A stretch of 64,000 nt of DNA from Stratiolaelaps scimitus (Eukaryota; Arthropoda; Arachnida; Mesostigmata; Laelapidae): positions 1,922,001 to 1,986,000 of the forward strand of contig JABWDB010000016.1 of NCBI GenBank assembly GCA_019614645.1. Direction: 5' to 3'. Both the position numbers and the translations under genes were made by a program. Positions within the stretch are counted from its first letter, which is position 1, and each line of letters begins with the position of its first letter. Below the pieces are notes generated by a model. That model searched no databases, was not told the origin of the DNA, and saw only the letters and a list, made by a program, of their open reading frames with translations. Of this stretch, positions 33,415 through 45,895 are shown piece after piece.

Positions 33415-35940
33415 TACTGGTGTTGTTGCTATTACCATCACGACTGGAGGACCGGTGCCCCGGTTCGTGTGCAGTACTCGACCAGCGGTAGTTTCTTATC
33501 GTTTTCGACTGTCAGTCTGTTCGCCACAAACCGCAGCGATATACTTGTCTTTTCACTGAGAGTCGACTAATGCTGGAATGCATGTCATCTCACTGCGAAC
33601 CGACTCGTAAGCTATGCGATCGCAGACTAGTGTGACTACCTAAAATCATAGCTAGAGTCACAGGTATATGATACGCGGCAACGGTATCCAAAGTAGCAGA
33701 TATGGTTAGATATTTCGTAACCAATCAGCAGGAAATTTCCTCAGCGCTTAGCTCCACCCTGGTGACAGTGGTCAGCGGTGAGGAACGCTATTAATGGAAC
33801 TGCAGTTTTACAATGCTTAATTCTCTATATATCACCTCCGGCCTACAACTTAGCTAGATGTAGGTAGGTGTATAGTTGGTGTCGAATTAACTAAATACTC
33901 TATTCTGAGCATTCTGGTCGTGCTTCCGTATATAAGAGGTACCAATATTAAAAAATGCCGTCTCCAAAGGAATGGTTATATACCAGAGAAATATTTGCAT
34001 AATGACTCATCATTGGCTGTTAGTTGAGGCCAGATCGTTGCGCCGACTCTTGCTCACGTACACGTATATCTGACTGTTTCACGCCCGTAGAGCAATTTCA
34101 AGCTGGCCTTGAGATGATGTTACTGTTACATCCCTTCCAACGATAATACCAACCTATGGACAAAGTTGTTAATCGAATATTCTCGCTCGTGCAGACCTTT
34201 TTATTCTGAATTATTTTGCATATGCTAATAAGCATACCGGGTTATTCTGCTGAACCCTTTCTATATTACGATATCGAGGCGCTATCACCATCGTGTTTTT
34301 CTCGCTCTCTCCCCTCGCGGTAATTCAGTGTCCCTGAAGACAGAGTGATTTCACTTTGATTTCATCATCCACAGTCGAAAAGTGTTTCTCCATTTATAGC
34401 CCCACCTCCACTCGGTACATTCGCCAGCTAACTGCTATCAGTCCCCCCAATGTGGGGAACAACTCCTAACAACAAGACGAACTCTAACAAGCAATTTCAT
34501 CCCCTCATTCGCCGCTGTTACTACTGCTGGCGGCGGCGATGGTGGTGTATACAGAGCGAGCGCCAAGCCACCCCACTCAAAAGGGAGTAGCAGCCATTCT
34601 CATCAGCCGGCGGCGAACCGCGGTCAGCACCGTCCGAACAGGACGTTCACAACTCACTACTACTGACCTACACAACGCCAAGAAGTGTAAACACCGTCCA
34701 AAGCAACAGGACGCACTAGCAGAAGCAACAGGCTGTTTGTTACAAGACAGCAGTCAGTAGACGGTGGGATAGGGTAACTCTGTAGGGTAGACCGACAAAA
34801 CACAGGCGGTTCAACTCCAGAAGGCGTCACCAGATCAGAAATACGAGCCACAATAACCTCACACACAGACAGATGAACCGGGCTTGGAGAACGAAAATTC
34901 ATACCAAAACGAAAACAGTGACGAGGCGGCGGCGACGACGACAAGAAGCATGAGTTGTTGGTAGTCGTCAATGAATGCTAGATTCACTAAACCATTCTCG
35001 ATGTTAGATTCTGGATTATCATATCGGTGTCGGTGTGGAATGGGAACATGGCTCGAACGCTCTATGCAGAAGTTAGATTGACTTTGGATCTATTTTTTTG
35101 GGAACTTTTCTAGTCAGTTAGAAACAGCGCACAGGCGGGATCTTACGCCTCTCATTAGACTTACTTGTAACAAGCAATCCTGATTGGTATCGTTACTTTG
35201 TTTGTTTTCCGCTGCTTTCCGTGAATGATGCTTTGGTATTCTGTGTTGTCGATGTAAGTAATTTCAATTTAATAGAAGTTCTGTTTCTTCTTCAGAGCAC
35301 TAAAGGAAAATCGGCAGATGACGAGTGTGTCTCGAAACACAGTTACAGTAGCTTCGCCTAATTCGATATTTTCTATTCCGTTCGATCATCGCTCGAATAA
35401 AGACGCAAACACTTGCTCAACTTATCTCCTATGATAAGTTCCCCGCCCTAAATATACTACCAATCATACATTTATATACAGTTTCTATTTATCTATCGAC
35501 TACACAATCGATTTCAATCTATTTGCTACACAAGAGGAACAACCAAATAATGAATTTGTCCACATCGTTAACGAGCCTGTGACGTTTCGGCAATGTCGTA
35601 CCTCCAGCACTATAATGATCACTATCAGTCGCCCCGCATTACGAATTACGACGACTCGCGAGCTATTCCTAGTCGACCTAATAATGACTAACGCCTTCTG
35701 TTGTCGTTGAGCAGAACACGGCCAAGAGAAGTCAATTTGTTGACACCACTTGGTCGGCCACCCTTGCACGAGCATTCGACGCACATCGTGAAGTGACAGA
35801 AGTGGTGGTGATGATGTACTAATTATATTCGCTGCTCACGAAGAACTCATAATCGGATTACCGAAATGCCAACGGATGCTTCACATGTGTACTTGTATAT
35901 ATATATATTCACAAATTGGACAACATAGCAAATCGTTGCA

Positions 35941-35944
<4 letters not shown>
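33415..35944. other. Non-coding stretch with a small GC-rich patch
   Basis: 34500..34975 is GC-richer, with open frames on both strands (34539..34760 +, 34660..34971 -); neither has splice or family support. Confidence 0.4.

Positions 35945-35981
<37 letters not shown>
35945..35981. repeat. (AT)n microsatellite
   Basis: An eighteen-unit tract, the longest pure TA run in the window. Confidence 0.9.
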
Positions 35982-35983
<2 letters not shown>

Positions 35984-36031
35984 AAATCAGATAATGGTTA
36001 GAAATAAAAGTGCGACTGGCGGTCGCTTCAG

Positions 36032-36100
36032 CGGTATGGTACTCCGCCCAACCACAACGGAGGTAGAGGCGGCGCTCGCAGTAAAGGCATGGCTTTCTAA
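36032..36100 (+). CDS. Candidate terminal exon with an RGG tail
   Basis: After the acceptor GCGGTCGCTTCAG, phase 0 gives a 22-residue C-terminus starting RYGTPPNHNGGRGGARSKG and a TAA stop. AATAAA hexamers follow within 8 and 25 nt. Such a tail would suit an RNA-binding protein, but another frame is open over the same bases (from 35916 to 36122), and no upstream exon was found. Confidence 0.25.
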   Translation, partial: RYGTPPNHNGGRGGARSKGMAF

Positions 36101-38100
36101 GGGCAGAAATAAAGGCTCTTAGAAATAAATCACTTCAGCTATTACAACCGCTGCCACCACCACCATCATCAGCAGCAGCACTACTATCACTAGTATATAC
36201 GGCCGCTGCCTCAGAGTCATCATGTGAATCGTTCGTTCGTTTTGTCGGCCACCGCCGCATCGAGGGAACACCCTTCGAAGAGAATCTTTGGCAGGCGTCA
36301 ATTCTTTCCGTTCCTCCGTCTATCTTAACGCGTTGGCGAGGCTCCTGCGCACAACCATCCCAGGCAACGTAAGCAACCACAGCAAAGCAACCGAGCCTTG
36401 CAAAACAACAGATTCGCTCTCTCTCCTTCTGTCCCCCGCTACTTCTTCACCCCACCCTGTCCGACGTTCGCAGCTCTGACGCCCCACCAATGCCGGCGGC
36501 CACGGTTCAGTTCAACACATTCAACATCAACGGCTGCTCCTGCCACTATTCGAATGCGCCTGTCGTCGTCTATTTTATTCGAAACATAAGCGAAGGATGT
36601 TTGTGTGTGTGTGCGTCAAGTAGGCCATGCAAGGAGTGTGTTAACCTTTGCCGGCTACCGCTACCACTATCGTCCGTCTACTGTCGCTTCTCTAAATCCA
36701 AGAAAAACCGAGGCGAACCCAAAAGGACATGCACACACACACACACACACAAAAACAAACAATAATAGAGCTCCCTTGTGAATGCTCCGCACTCAGTATT
36801 TCTTCAACGATTGGGAAAAGGAACTATGTCAGAACTCGTATAGATGAAGTATACTGACGACAAAGGAACTTGCGACGCAATAGTAGCAGTAGTAGTAGCA
36901 ATTTGCAGTAGTTATAATAGTTATATTCGCATCGGTATACGACTCCGAGAACTTTTGACCGGTTTTTTCGAAGATCCGTAGGAACAACAAACAACTCGAT
37001 ACGTTTATTTCCGCGATTAACCACAATTGCTTCAGCGTCCTTTGAGCAAACCATCCAAAATTCTATGGTCTCCATGATGGACTCATATACCGCGAGGTCT
37101 GCTCGCACTGTTTTCAGTGATACCCACAGGGTTACTAAACTAGCAAACCCCCTATTTCATATTCTCTTCCATAGTCTGAGCGGAGCCACCAACCTGATGC
37201 TGGACGTTGTTCGTTGCCTTCCCTTGATCCTCGTTGTGGAAGCAACACTCTAGCAGTGTTGAACAAGAAGCTTGCAGTAGTCCAATTGCGACACGAACCT
37301 AACTATATTACTCTCTCTCTCTCTCGATTTTTAGATAGATCGATACAATTCACAAGCGTATTCACAAGTATAGATTCCTGTGTCTCGTCGGTCTGAGGCG
37401 GTTCTTATCAATTGACGTCGTCGACTGTCGGTCCGGCAAGCTGGATTACTGCGATGCGTACACACCAGTACATTTATATGTAGGTATCCTCTTGGAATGC
37501 AACAACTATAATGATTTTGCTGTACTGATAGGTTGCACCCACGAACACGTTTATACACACACAATTTGCCTCTTTTGTTTTCGTGTCCTTCGACGGCGCT
37601 TCACGACGTTGACGTGATGTTACACTTTGACGTCCCGGCGACTTTTGCTTTGTCTATTCGCCGTCGACTTTCTTTAACTATTACGGCACTGTCCAAATCT
37701 CTCGATTCGACAACGGAAGGCGTACACCCGAAGGCGGCGGACTATGTTGTACAGCAGTGTGGTTATCGCACAACTTTTTTTAACTTTTCCACAACAACGT
37801 AGCGACGAGGAGGGACCAACTTCATTTGTTTGTTCGACACCGCTTTGAAGCTTCCTCCACTCAACAGTCAGCACTACCAACCGACTACCCGGGAAGATCG
37901 GGCTTCGCCTCGCCGCCACTACTGACTGCCCTCTCCTACGCGTCTGCCTCCTCACCACAAAAACTCCATCACCATCACCACCACCGCCGCCGCCGCGCTA
38001 TGCGCAACTGTTGTATTCCACAACTATAAACGATCAGGACCGAAGAAGGGATAACGACGACGATGACGAAGAAGCGGAGAAAAGGTAGACGACAACGACC
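36101..38100. other. GC-rich, repeat-rich patch, possible 5' region
   Basis: Open frames occur on both strands. One - strand frame (36824..37108) starts with varied composition (MRADLAVYESIMETIEFWMV) but ends in a (TAG/CTA)n-derived Leu run. (CA)n at 36732..36751, (CT)n at about 37311..37323 and (CAC)n(CCG)n near 37966..37996. It lies 1.3-3.3 kb upstream of the CHTOP-like start codon and could contain promoter or 5' UTR sequence for it, but the sequence does not prove that. Confidence 0.3.
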
Positions 38101-38234
38101 ACAGCTATTCTATGCATCGAAAAATTGACTTTCGTTTGCGGCTAGCCACCAACCCTTCTCCTACCAGCAGGCAGTTCTCTGCAATTATTCGATTTTCCTA
38201 CTCATCGTGTGCACTTGGAAACACAGCGGCAATA

Positions 38235-38292
38235 AATCGTCTCGTTATAAGATATGAGCCAGGTTGCAGGTTCAAATCCTGCCGTGACCTTG
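38235..38292 (+). repeat. tRNA-like T-arm, possible SINE fragment
   Basis: GGTTCAAATCC (38269..38279) is a B-box match within a perfect 5-bp T-stem and 7-nt loop (GCAGG TTCAAAT CCTGC, 38266..38282). The matching acceptor stem is missing upstream, so it is not a complete tRNA. Confidence 0.35.
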
Positions 38293-38300
38293 CGGTGGTC

Positions 38301-39412
38301 AGGATTTTCCTCTCGACATTTCTTGTAGTAATGCCAAAGGGATCAATCTGATGAGCTAGAGCCAGCGAAGGCAATAAGCCACAGAGGAATAAACGTAGTC
38401 CACTCTTCTTATTCTCCCCCTATTCACCCGAACGAACGAAACAATGACATGGGTTCTGCGCGGCAAAATTTTGAAATCATCCACCACCCTTCCCTGGGCG
38501 TCCCTTTCCATCGATCTCTCTTTCTCTCGCTAGCGGCCCTCCTCGATTAGTAAAGACTGCGACGATAAACGCATTGTTCGTCTCTATGAAATGAAATATT
38601 ATTTCTTAACTATATCTATTAGATATATGTATATTCTAACTTTTTATTTAAATTAAAACAGCATGTGGGTGGGCTACACGAACTACTTAGAGTGTATGTT
38701 AACACTTCCAAATTTAGGACTTTGGACAGTGAAAGACACTGACACCCACAGCCATCAGTCACCACATCACCCATAGCTGCCGTTTCTTTATTTGATTGCG
38801 GTTGGCCCTTCTTTCTCGAGAACTGTTTCAGATATAAGAAATTGTCGGCAGGAAAATCCACACCTCCCTGAGTCGACGGCAGGATCTGCCCTAATCCTGG
38901 TTATCCTACGCGCCTTGAGCTTAAAGGCTCCCACCACAAGGCGGCAGGCGCGATTGTTTTTTACTCTGTCGTGCCGGAGAGAAGAGTCCGCTCAGTGGGC
39001 AGAGCAGACGAATCTCTCCCTGATCGAGTTTCACTTGCTCCCTGTGTTGTTGTTGTATTGTGCTATTTCTCCCTGCTGCCTCCGGTGTCTATGTACTAAT
39101 AAAAATAACACAAAAAGAAACAACTAATAATTATCTAGAAATATAGTGTCCAGTCCAGTGGTGCTCTGCTCTAGTCAGAGAACGATCCCCGCTATCGCAG
39201 TTCGAAGGTCGACGGCGGCGGCCAAACAAACGCTGCTGTTTACTGGGCGTTCGTATCTGACGCAAACAAGAATAACGCGAAAATATTGTGTACGATTTGT
39301 TACTAGCCCGAGTTGCTTACACCATTCCAGCATTCATAAAACAGAATCATAGTGACTTGTGGCGTTGTTCATCTCAAGGCAGTGATAGCCTTGGGACCCG
39401 CTCTGAGGCGAT
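38301..39412 (+). promoter_or_regulatory. Presumed upstream region / 5' UTR of the CHTOP-like gene
   Basis: No coding exon joins to the ATG at 39413 from here. A possible acceptor (GTTCATCTCAAGGCAG) lies about 30 nt before the start codon, which would suit a non-coding first exon further upstream. No TATA box at a convincing distance is seen. Confidence 0.25.
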
Positions 39413-42400
39413 ATGGTTGCCATCCCAAAGATTGTGCTTAAATCTCAGACTCGAATGACCCTGAATGAAAGGTACGCAAATGGACATCACGACTTCGATA
39501 TGAAAATCGTTGTCTGAGTGTGCAGCCGACTTCAATGCTGAAGTGGCCATCGTCTAGGCTAGTCGTATTTAAATATGCTGTTTCTTTGATACATGTTGAA
39601 TATGCTCTGTTCCTCGTTATTCTGATACAGTGTCACTGGAAGAAGGTTTTGTTGAGTTTAATTCTCATTATTTATGTCGCTAACATTTTGAGGTATGCTA
39701 CACTATCTAGTTCATCCCATTTCATCTTTTGGTAAACAAGCTTTTCAGATCAGATAGAACGAAAACACAATGTTTATTTTCGTGTGGTCTCGTAGAAGAC
39801 TCTTCCTCTGCCGTACCTTGTTATCTATTTGGTTTTTATATTATAAGTAACTATATTGGTGATAAGATTCTTTCCACTTCAAGTAACTTGGTGTCGTGGT
39901 AAATAAAAAACCATATGCGTATGGTAAATTATGCAAAATTGTAGCTCTGGAGGAAATTAAACTTCTTTGAAATATTATAGTATCTAGCGATTCGGTTGTA
40001 GTAACTTGTCAGAACTCAGCCGTGTTTCACAATGTTACGAGTTATGCCGAGCTAACATAAATCATATCTAATATAGTTTCAATCACCACAAGCAGATTAT
40101 TATTTGTTTTGTTATTATTTATGAAGGATCTTTATTTAAACACAATAGTATTTAGGTGTTGTAGACTATGTTTATTATCACATTACTAAGTTCAGCCTTA
40201 GTGTGGTATATACCGAGTGGATCTATTTGTACATATACAAAGTATCAAAGTGATTAAGATCATTTGATTTTTCACAAACACATGTCTTATAGGCCGCGAC
40301 CGTACTGCTTCTATTACTCAAGCCTATAACACACAAAGATACAAAAATGAAATTCGAGTTTCTAACATCTTTCAAGGGACTATATCCATTTTGATAACCC
40401 AAACAAAATCAACAACAGCTTTGTACCCGCGTCAAGTAGAAGAGAAGCGCGCAAAATAGAGGATATTCGGAGTAGAAGTTTTAAGCAACGTTCCATCATT
40501 AAGCTCGGCCTGACGATGGTGCGATCTAATTCCACTGTTATAAAGAAAACGCACACGCTATGATGATTGTCGCCAAATTGTTAACGTTCAGCTAATTGCT
40601 ATATTCACACCACGCGTTGATGTTGGTTCTAACATATAATCTGCATGGTGTTACTTGTTGCTTTATCCAGGTTCACCCAGTATAGCGAGCAGCAACATGC
40701 GCGAGTTCAAATGCTGAAGAATGATCTCCACACACGGATCACAGAAGACGCCATCCGTAGAAATGGTTTGTCTACAGCCTTTACTAGAATTAACCGACCC
40801 AGATGCTTGGGATTAGTTTTCATTCGTACATTTGGCAAAATGTTACAGAGCTGACTACGGGTGTGAGTCTACGCCCGCATTGGGCCAAATTCCGTGAAGC
40901 AACTAAGACAAGCCGCAGAACACCTAATGCAGTTCCACTATAATAGCTTATTTCACATGGGTCGCGGACGTTAGCGAGTGTCATGCTTATACCAAAAGGC
41001 CTCGGAAGGTCCGCTGGGTTCGATTATCTCGTTTCCTATGCATATGTGGAAATTCTGGCAGGTTTTTGTATCGATGTTGTTGGTAGGTGTCGTACATAGG
41101 CTAAGGCTTTCGTAACAAAACTATACTTGTGTTGACCTAAAATATGGTCAATCGCAATTAGCTGTACGCTTACTACTGCTGGCTTGCTTGATTTCCCCCT
41201 TGTATGGAAAACATCAGGAGGCGCAGAGACAGCAGAACTGTCTCGAAAATTGGACAACCTACAGCGGGTCATCGAGAGCCAGATTCGACGAAAGTCACCA
41301 TCGCCCCAGCCAGCTAGAAGAAATAATAGGTATTCACCGGAACCGCATCGACCAGCTACGTATGGGTAAGCTTCTATTTACGATAATGTATACTATTGCC
41401 ATTCTAGCCTAGAACGGTATATAGTAGTGGTTATTTTCGTATCGAAACCCTGCTGTCTTATTTATATTACGGAACCAGACTATAAATATATTTTAACCTA
41501 TATTCTTAATAAGAGGCAAACAAACCATCTTTGAGACATAGAATTTATTTTAATTAAGAGCGTAAAAAATGTATACAGTCGGCTATTCCGACAGTTGAAT
41601 CTATAGATCATACTGAGTTATTATGAGAAAATTAAAAACTTCGCCGAATTGATTGTAATACTTCTTAGTGCGGCATTGGCTAGTCGAGCAATCTTTGAGA
41701 TTACGCAGGTTGAGATTTGGTGTAATTTCATGAAAGCGGTTGCAACATCCAGGGTAGATTTCTCTGTCCTCACGATGGTACTGGTGGTATGGGGCCTTGC
41801 TATGTCAAAACCTCATATTACCGTGGCTGATTGCAAGTACTAAACGTCAAATCAAGTACAGAGCTAATTGTGGTGTGTGACCATGCCCGCATGGCAGCCC
41901 CCCCCCTCCGTAAAAATCAACATGAATAACATGCGCAATAATAGTAATATGCTTATCATACAAGGTGATAACCAAATCAAATTGATATACTTTCAGGCGA
42001 TATAGCGAGGGATACGGAGACAGTATGATTGTACCCGAATATCGTGCGCTGCTTTATCACGGCGGTTCAGGCGGTTCTGGTGGAGGAAGTAGCGGTGGCG
42101 GCAGTGGAAGCTCATGGCGAGATTACGGCGGTGGAACTCCTGCTCAGGGAGGCCGCAAAAGTCGATACGATCTCACCTACGGTGACGTCATTCAAGGGTT
42201 AGTTTTTGAGAGAGGGCCTTCTACGACACGCAATTGGTGGAATCCATTTGAACGGTGTGCATGTTTAAGCACCCTATCCTGTTAGACGACATCGATCTAT
42301 TGTTCTATAGCTTACGTAGTTCATTGTATGGATCCCGTATCTAACCTGATAGTGATTAAATAAATCGTTTCTCTAATATATCAATCTTGTATCAGATGCT

Positions 42401-43720
42401 CGTCATTAGAGCAACAAGATGGTGTTTGTTCAAATGATCGTCGTACTAGTATGAACCTATGATTGTCTTGTTCCAAACGACATTTGCTTTGTGTTTACTC
42501 TAGAAGCAGTCATCGAGATTACGATGCGCCGTCATCATCGACATCATTATATGCCGACGCATTGGACCGAGTACCTGTGCCACGTCGTCCGGAAGGTCAC
42601 AGCAACAGCAAACGTGAATATCGAGATTATTGGCCAAGTTCGAGACCACGCGGAGGCTTTCGGGGAGGTTACAGTGGCGGTGGACATGGTGGTGCCAGTG
42701 GTGGTGGTGGAACAAGTTATGGGACAAGGCATCGTCCGGGTGGCAGCCCTCGCACATACGCCGATGAGAGAGGCAGGAGTGGTGGGCGAGATGGGGCGAA
42801 ACGCAAATATGACAATCCTCTCATGCGGGATTCGTCGGGCTCCGATAACGAGAATAACGACGAGGACCAGTGGGTAGATCAGGATGTGTTCAAGAAGCGA
42901 CAAAGGGGAATTAAAAGTCGCCTTGGGGTGCGAAGCAGACTGCCATTTAAAAGCGCTGGGGGCGGTTACACTGGTTTTGGGGGATTCGGGAATGGATTTC
43001 TGAAACGAGGAAGAGGAGGTGGCCGCGGACGGGGATTCAACAGAGGTGGAGCCGGAGTCGGAGGAGTTGCAGGTGGACCTGGAGGTAAATAGAAAATGAA
43101 ACTCTCTTTAATAATTAGTAATGAAAATTATCTTCACAGAAGAAAGAATCTGGGTGACTGGCCTGTTATGTTTTGAAAAAACTCAAGTAACCCCCGGCCT
43201 ATTTGTTTTCTGATGCAGTCGCTGTACTTGCGAGGTTGCTAGTTAGTTGCCTTTAACATTCAGGCAAAATCGAGCCTCAGGCCCAGTGCCTGCACAAGCT
43301 CCAATTCATCGAATATGATAATATCGTCAGCACTGAAGGTTTCCAAGCGAAGATAGTCAGACGTTCATTTCTTGATTGATTGTCACTTTGTTAAATAGTT
43401 ATAACCTCTTAGTTAATTTTGATGATATCATTAGGTTTCATTAGACGATTGGATATTCGTTTCGGGATCATTTGTGTAATGTTTAGAAATAATGCATCTG
43501 AACAATTCCAGGTGCCAGTCGTCTACAGCGTTCTCGATCATTCACGCGCCCAATCACACGTAATGGTAGTGGAAATGTAGGTGGTCCGGGTGTGGGAGCT
43601 CGATCGAGATCGCAGGGACGGCCTGCAATCACCAAGGAGGATCTCGACAAGGAACTGGATGAATATCATCGCAAAAAAGGAATTACGGACGATGCAGCCA
43701 CGATGCAGGTTGACTCCTGA
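39413..43720 (+). CDS. CHTOP: CHTOP-like (FOP) mRNA-export adaptor, 6 coding exons, 430 aa
   Basis: Coding exons are 39413..39471, 40671..40765, 41218..41365, 41997..42197, 42504..43084 and 43512..43720. All five introns are GT-AG, phases agree at every junction, and the total is 1293 nt (430 aa plus TGA). The N-terminus (MVAIPKIVLKSQTRMTLNER then FT) matches vertebrate CHTOP PKVVLKS...MSLNERFT. A charged helical stretch follows (about 21-85), then a Gly/Ser-rich linker (about 115-150), an RGG/Gly-rich region (215-248), an acidic patch (277-293), KSRLGVRSRLP (306-314), a second RGG-rich region (330-362), an RS-rich stretch, and one C-terminal Fop-duplication/UAP56-binding motif TKEDLDKELDEYHR (402-415). 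Vertebrate CHTOP is about 248 aa and carries this motif twice, so this form is longer, with extra low-complexity inserts. In that family the protein works with TREX (DDX39B/UAP56, ALYREF) and its arginines are methylated by PRMT1. The ATG at 39413 is chosen because the conserved block starts just after it; a non-coding 5' exon is likely. Confidence 0.9.
42000..43090 (+). other. Gly/Arg-rich low-complexity coding zone of the CHTOP-like gene
   Basis: Exons 4 and 5 carry runs of GGN codons (for example 42061..42105 and 42676..42715) and CGN/GGN alternation at 43000..43084. These encode the Gly/Ser linker and the two RGG boxes. The usual targets of type I arginine methylation in this family lie in such boxes. 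The intron between these exons (42198..42503) is only 306 nt and shows nothing of note. Confidence 0.75.
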
Positions 43721-43813
43721 AACGGACACAAATGGGAGAACAATTAGACGAAAAAGCACAATGTCAATCTCGATTCTGTCGTCGCGATGTATTTAAATAA
43801 TGCATACCATTTT

Positions 43814-43869
43814 GCAGAATATATATATATATTCTGCTATCTGAATATATATATATATATATTCAGATA
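43814..43869. repeat. Two abutting perfect palindromes downstream of the CHTOP-like stop
   Basis: 43814..43837 is a 24-bp perfect palindrome (GCAGAAT...ATTCTGC around an AT core). It is followed without a gap by a 32-bp perfect palindrome at 43838..43869 (TATCTGAAT...ATTCAGATA around an AT core). They start 93 nt after the stop codon, so they would fold as two adjacent hairpins in the 3' UTR if transcription runs through. No AATAAA signal is seen between the stop and the hairpins. Confidence 0.85.
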
Positions 43870-45680
43870 CATTACATATTATCAAGCAGTTTAAATAAGG
43901 AAGAAAGCCATATAAAGGCACTCCGCTCAACTCGAGCGAAGAACGTTCTTCGTTAGACGAAACGACTTTAAAAACGAAGCTTAAATATGTTTTATTAGAT
44001 CTCGAATCGTCTTATGAGAGTTCTATATCAAAGCTGCTTGCTGGGAGAACGGTGTGCGGTACTGTTAGCTAAAACCAACATTGAATGAGTGGTGAAATCG
44101 TGGAACGGAACGTTTGTGAATGAAATAATATGGCCTATAATTTATTGTGTTCGGACAAGAGAAATCTTTATTGACTGAAAGTGAGCTAGGCGAGGAGATG
44201 GTTCATTCATTAAATTGACTTCGTACGATTCAGGATACATGTTGCAGAAGTAAATGAGATAAAACGGGAAAAGTCAGCATTCTACAAGGTATACGGAGCG
44301 TTACGCAACCGTATGAGAGGCTAAGAAAATTTGTCGGTTCCGAAGGCAACCTTCTCGGCAACACATGTTGCTATCTGAATTCTGTGTCAACAGAGCAAAA
44401 ACAACATTTCACGCAAGGTCACCCCTAGAGCCTTCAATTTTGCCTTTATCGTCTATAGGATTGCGTAATTTTCCGAACACCCTGTACAATATATTAGGGT
44501 AACGCCTGATATCTGTCACCCTGTATTCATCTGATATTTATCCATTTATAAACCAATACGTATGTACCTTAATAATGAGAGACGAGTCCGACCGTCAGGA
44601 TTGACCGATACTTGGGTTCTCAATCTACTCATAAATACATGCATAGCACGATGGCAGCGACCGTTAATTGGTGGGAAGAGGGCGTACGTTTCCAGTTTTG
44701 AAATTGAATGTCAGCCGGCTTCATTTCGGAACCAGAGGCAATATCCTGTGGTTTGTCCCGGTCAGTGGTAGATGACCGCCTGGATGACCGGTGCATTACG
44801 TTCGGGTCGTCAATGAAAATCTCGTAAATGGATTAGTAGCATTACAACATATGCTGCTCGATAATACATCACAATTTGCGTTGTATCAAATAGAAATCAC
44901 GGATACTGCTTCTAGAACTTTGTTTAGTAAAAAAAGTGCTCGATCACCGATACGACAGCAGTTGTGTTCTCAAAGTAGTGAATGGACCTTGTGTATGTGA
45001 GAGATGCGACCGGCCGATGATTGTAATGAAATACTGAGCTAAGTGTATACTAAAAATAAATGTGTATATACAGATTTCACTATCTACGCGTTTTGTTTAT
45101 TGAATATTGTGCGACTTTCTATTTGAGGACATTGCGTTGAGGTGCCATGATTACCGACTCATTACAAATCTTTCTCTCTATTTGAAGTTATATTATTGTC
45201 CGCTGTGCATGATTGTAACAGTTGGCTCTTGTAAGACAACGGCAAATTCGTTTACCGCTCAGATATTCAGTTTTCTGATACGCAGTGTTTGTGATATTAA
45301 TTCACGCGGTAATGACAGTTAGGCTAAATGAGTTTGAGGTCGACATTAGCACATTGGTCTGCACATTGAAATTGCCATGGAATGTAGCTATGAATTTTGC
45401 TAGTTTACATGATTTACACAAAAACTCTATGGCAGGTCCTGCTTTCGGTTGACAAATTTTCACAGTGCTTAAGACAACTATCACTTGCAACAGTTTCTTT
45501 CACCACATTTTCGTAATATAAATAGACTAGATCTCCTGGCTGTCATGGGGACCTTGTTCAAATGCAAATCTAAACCTTTCCCTTACATTTGGTGTTACTG
45601 AGTCGGAGCTGTGGATAGGACTCCTGTTAACTCGTAACCCTACAATGAGATAGCCAGTTCGAATTCGAATTGTATACTCC
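43870..45680. other. 3' flank of the CHTOP-like gene, non-coding
   Basis: No further coding exon follows the TGA at 43718..43720. AATAAA is seen at about 45053. A motif resembling an inverted-terminal-repeat end (CCGAACACCCTGTA) lies near 44474 and a related CACCCTGTA at about 44518, perhaps the two ends of a tiny element. Confidence 0.35.
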
Positions 45681-45684
45681 TACC

Positions 45685-45895
45685 TTCGAAAACCTCTGTC
45701 AATGGAGAGGTGTATAAAAACTTTTTGGCAGAGAAGCTGGATACGTTGTTTGTTGCAAACAAGTGTACGCGTGCATGGCTTCTACACCACAACGCTTGAC
45801 CCCGCAAAGCTGATGTTGTTGAGGAGTTTTTGGGCGAGAAGGCAATCACGTTGTGGAGTCAGGAGAACCCACATATTCTCCTGGTATATGCCGGC
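45685..45895 (+). pseudogene. Decayed mariner-type transposase fragment
   Basis: One + frame reads TSVNGEVYKNFL, which matches the mariner TVNG.YY..LL segment. It continues to AWLLHHNA, which matches the conserved L.HHDNA.PH block with the second catalytic Asp region, then ADVVEEFLGEKAI, which matches the helix after it. In-frame TGA and TAG stops follow, and the last DDE segment is unrecognisable. In this copy the Asp of HHDNA is missing and HHNA is read directly. Only about 70 of the usual 345 codons are visible, so it is a dead fragment. Confidence 0.6.

Noticed and set aside
38061..38083. Possible first exon ATGACGAAGAAGCGG with a GTAGAC donor for the CHTOP-like gene
   Set aside because: Its phase does not fit exon 40671..40765, and the conserved N-terminal block is already supplied by 39413..39471.
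38266..38282. tRNA gene
   Set aside because: The T-arm is perfect, but no complementary acceptor stem or anticodon arm can be drawn upstream.
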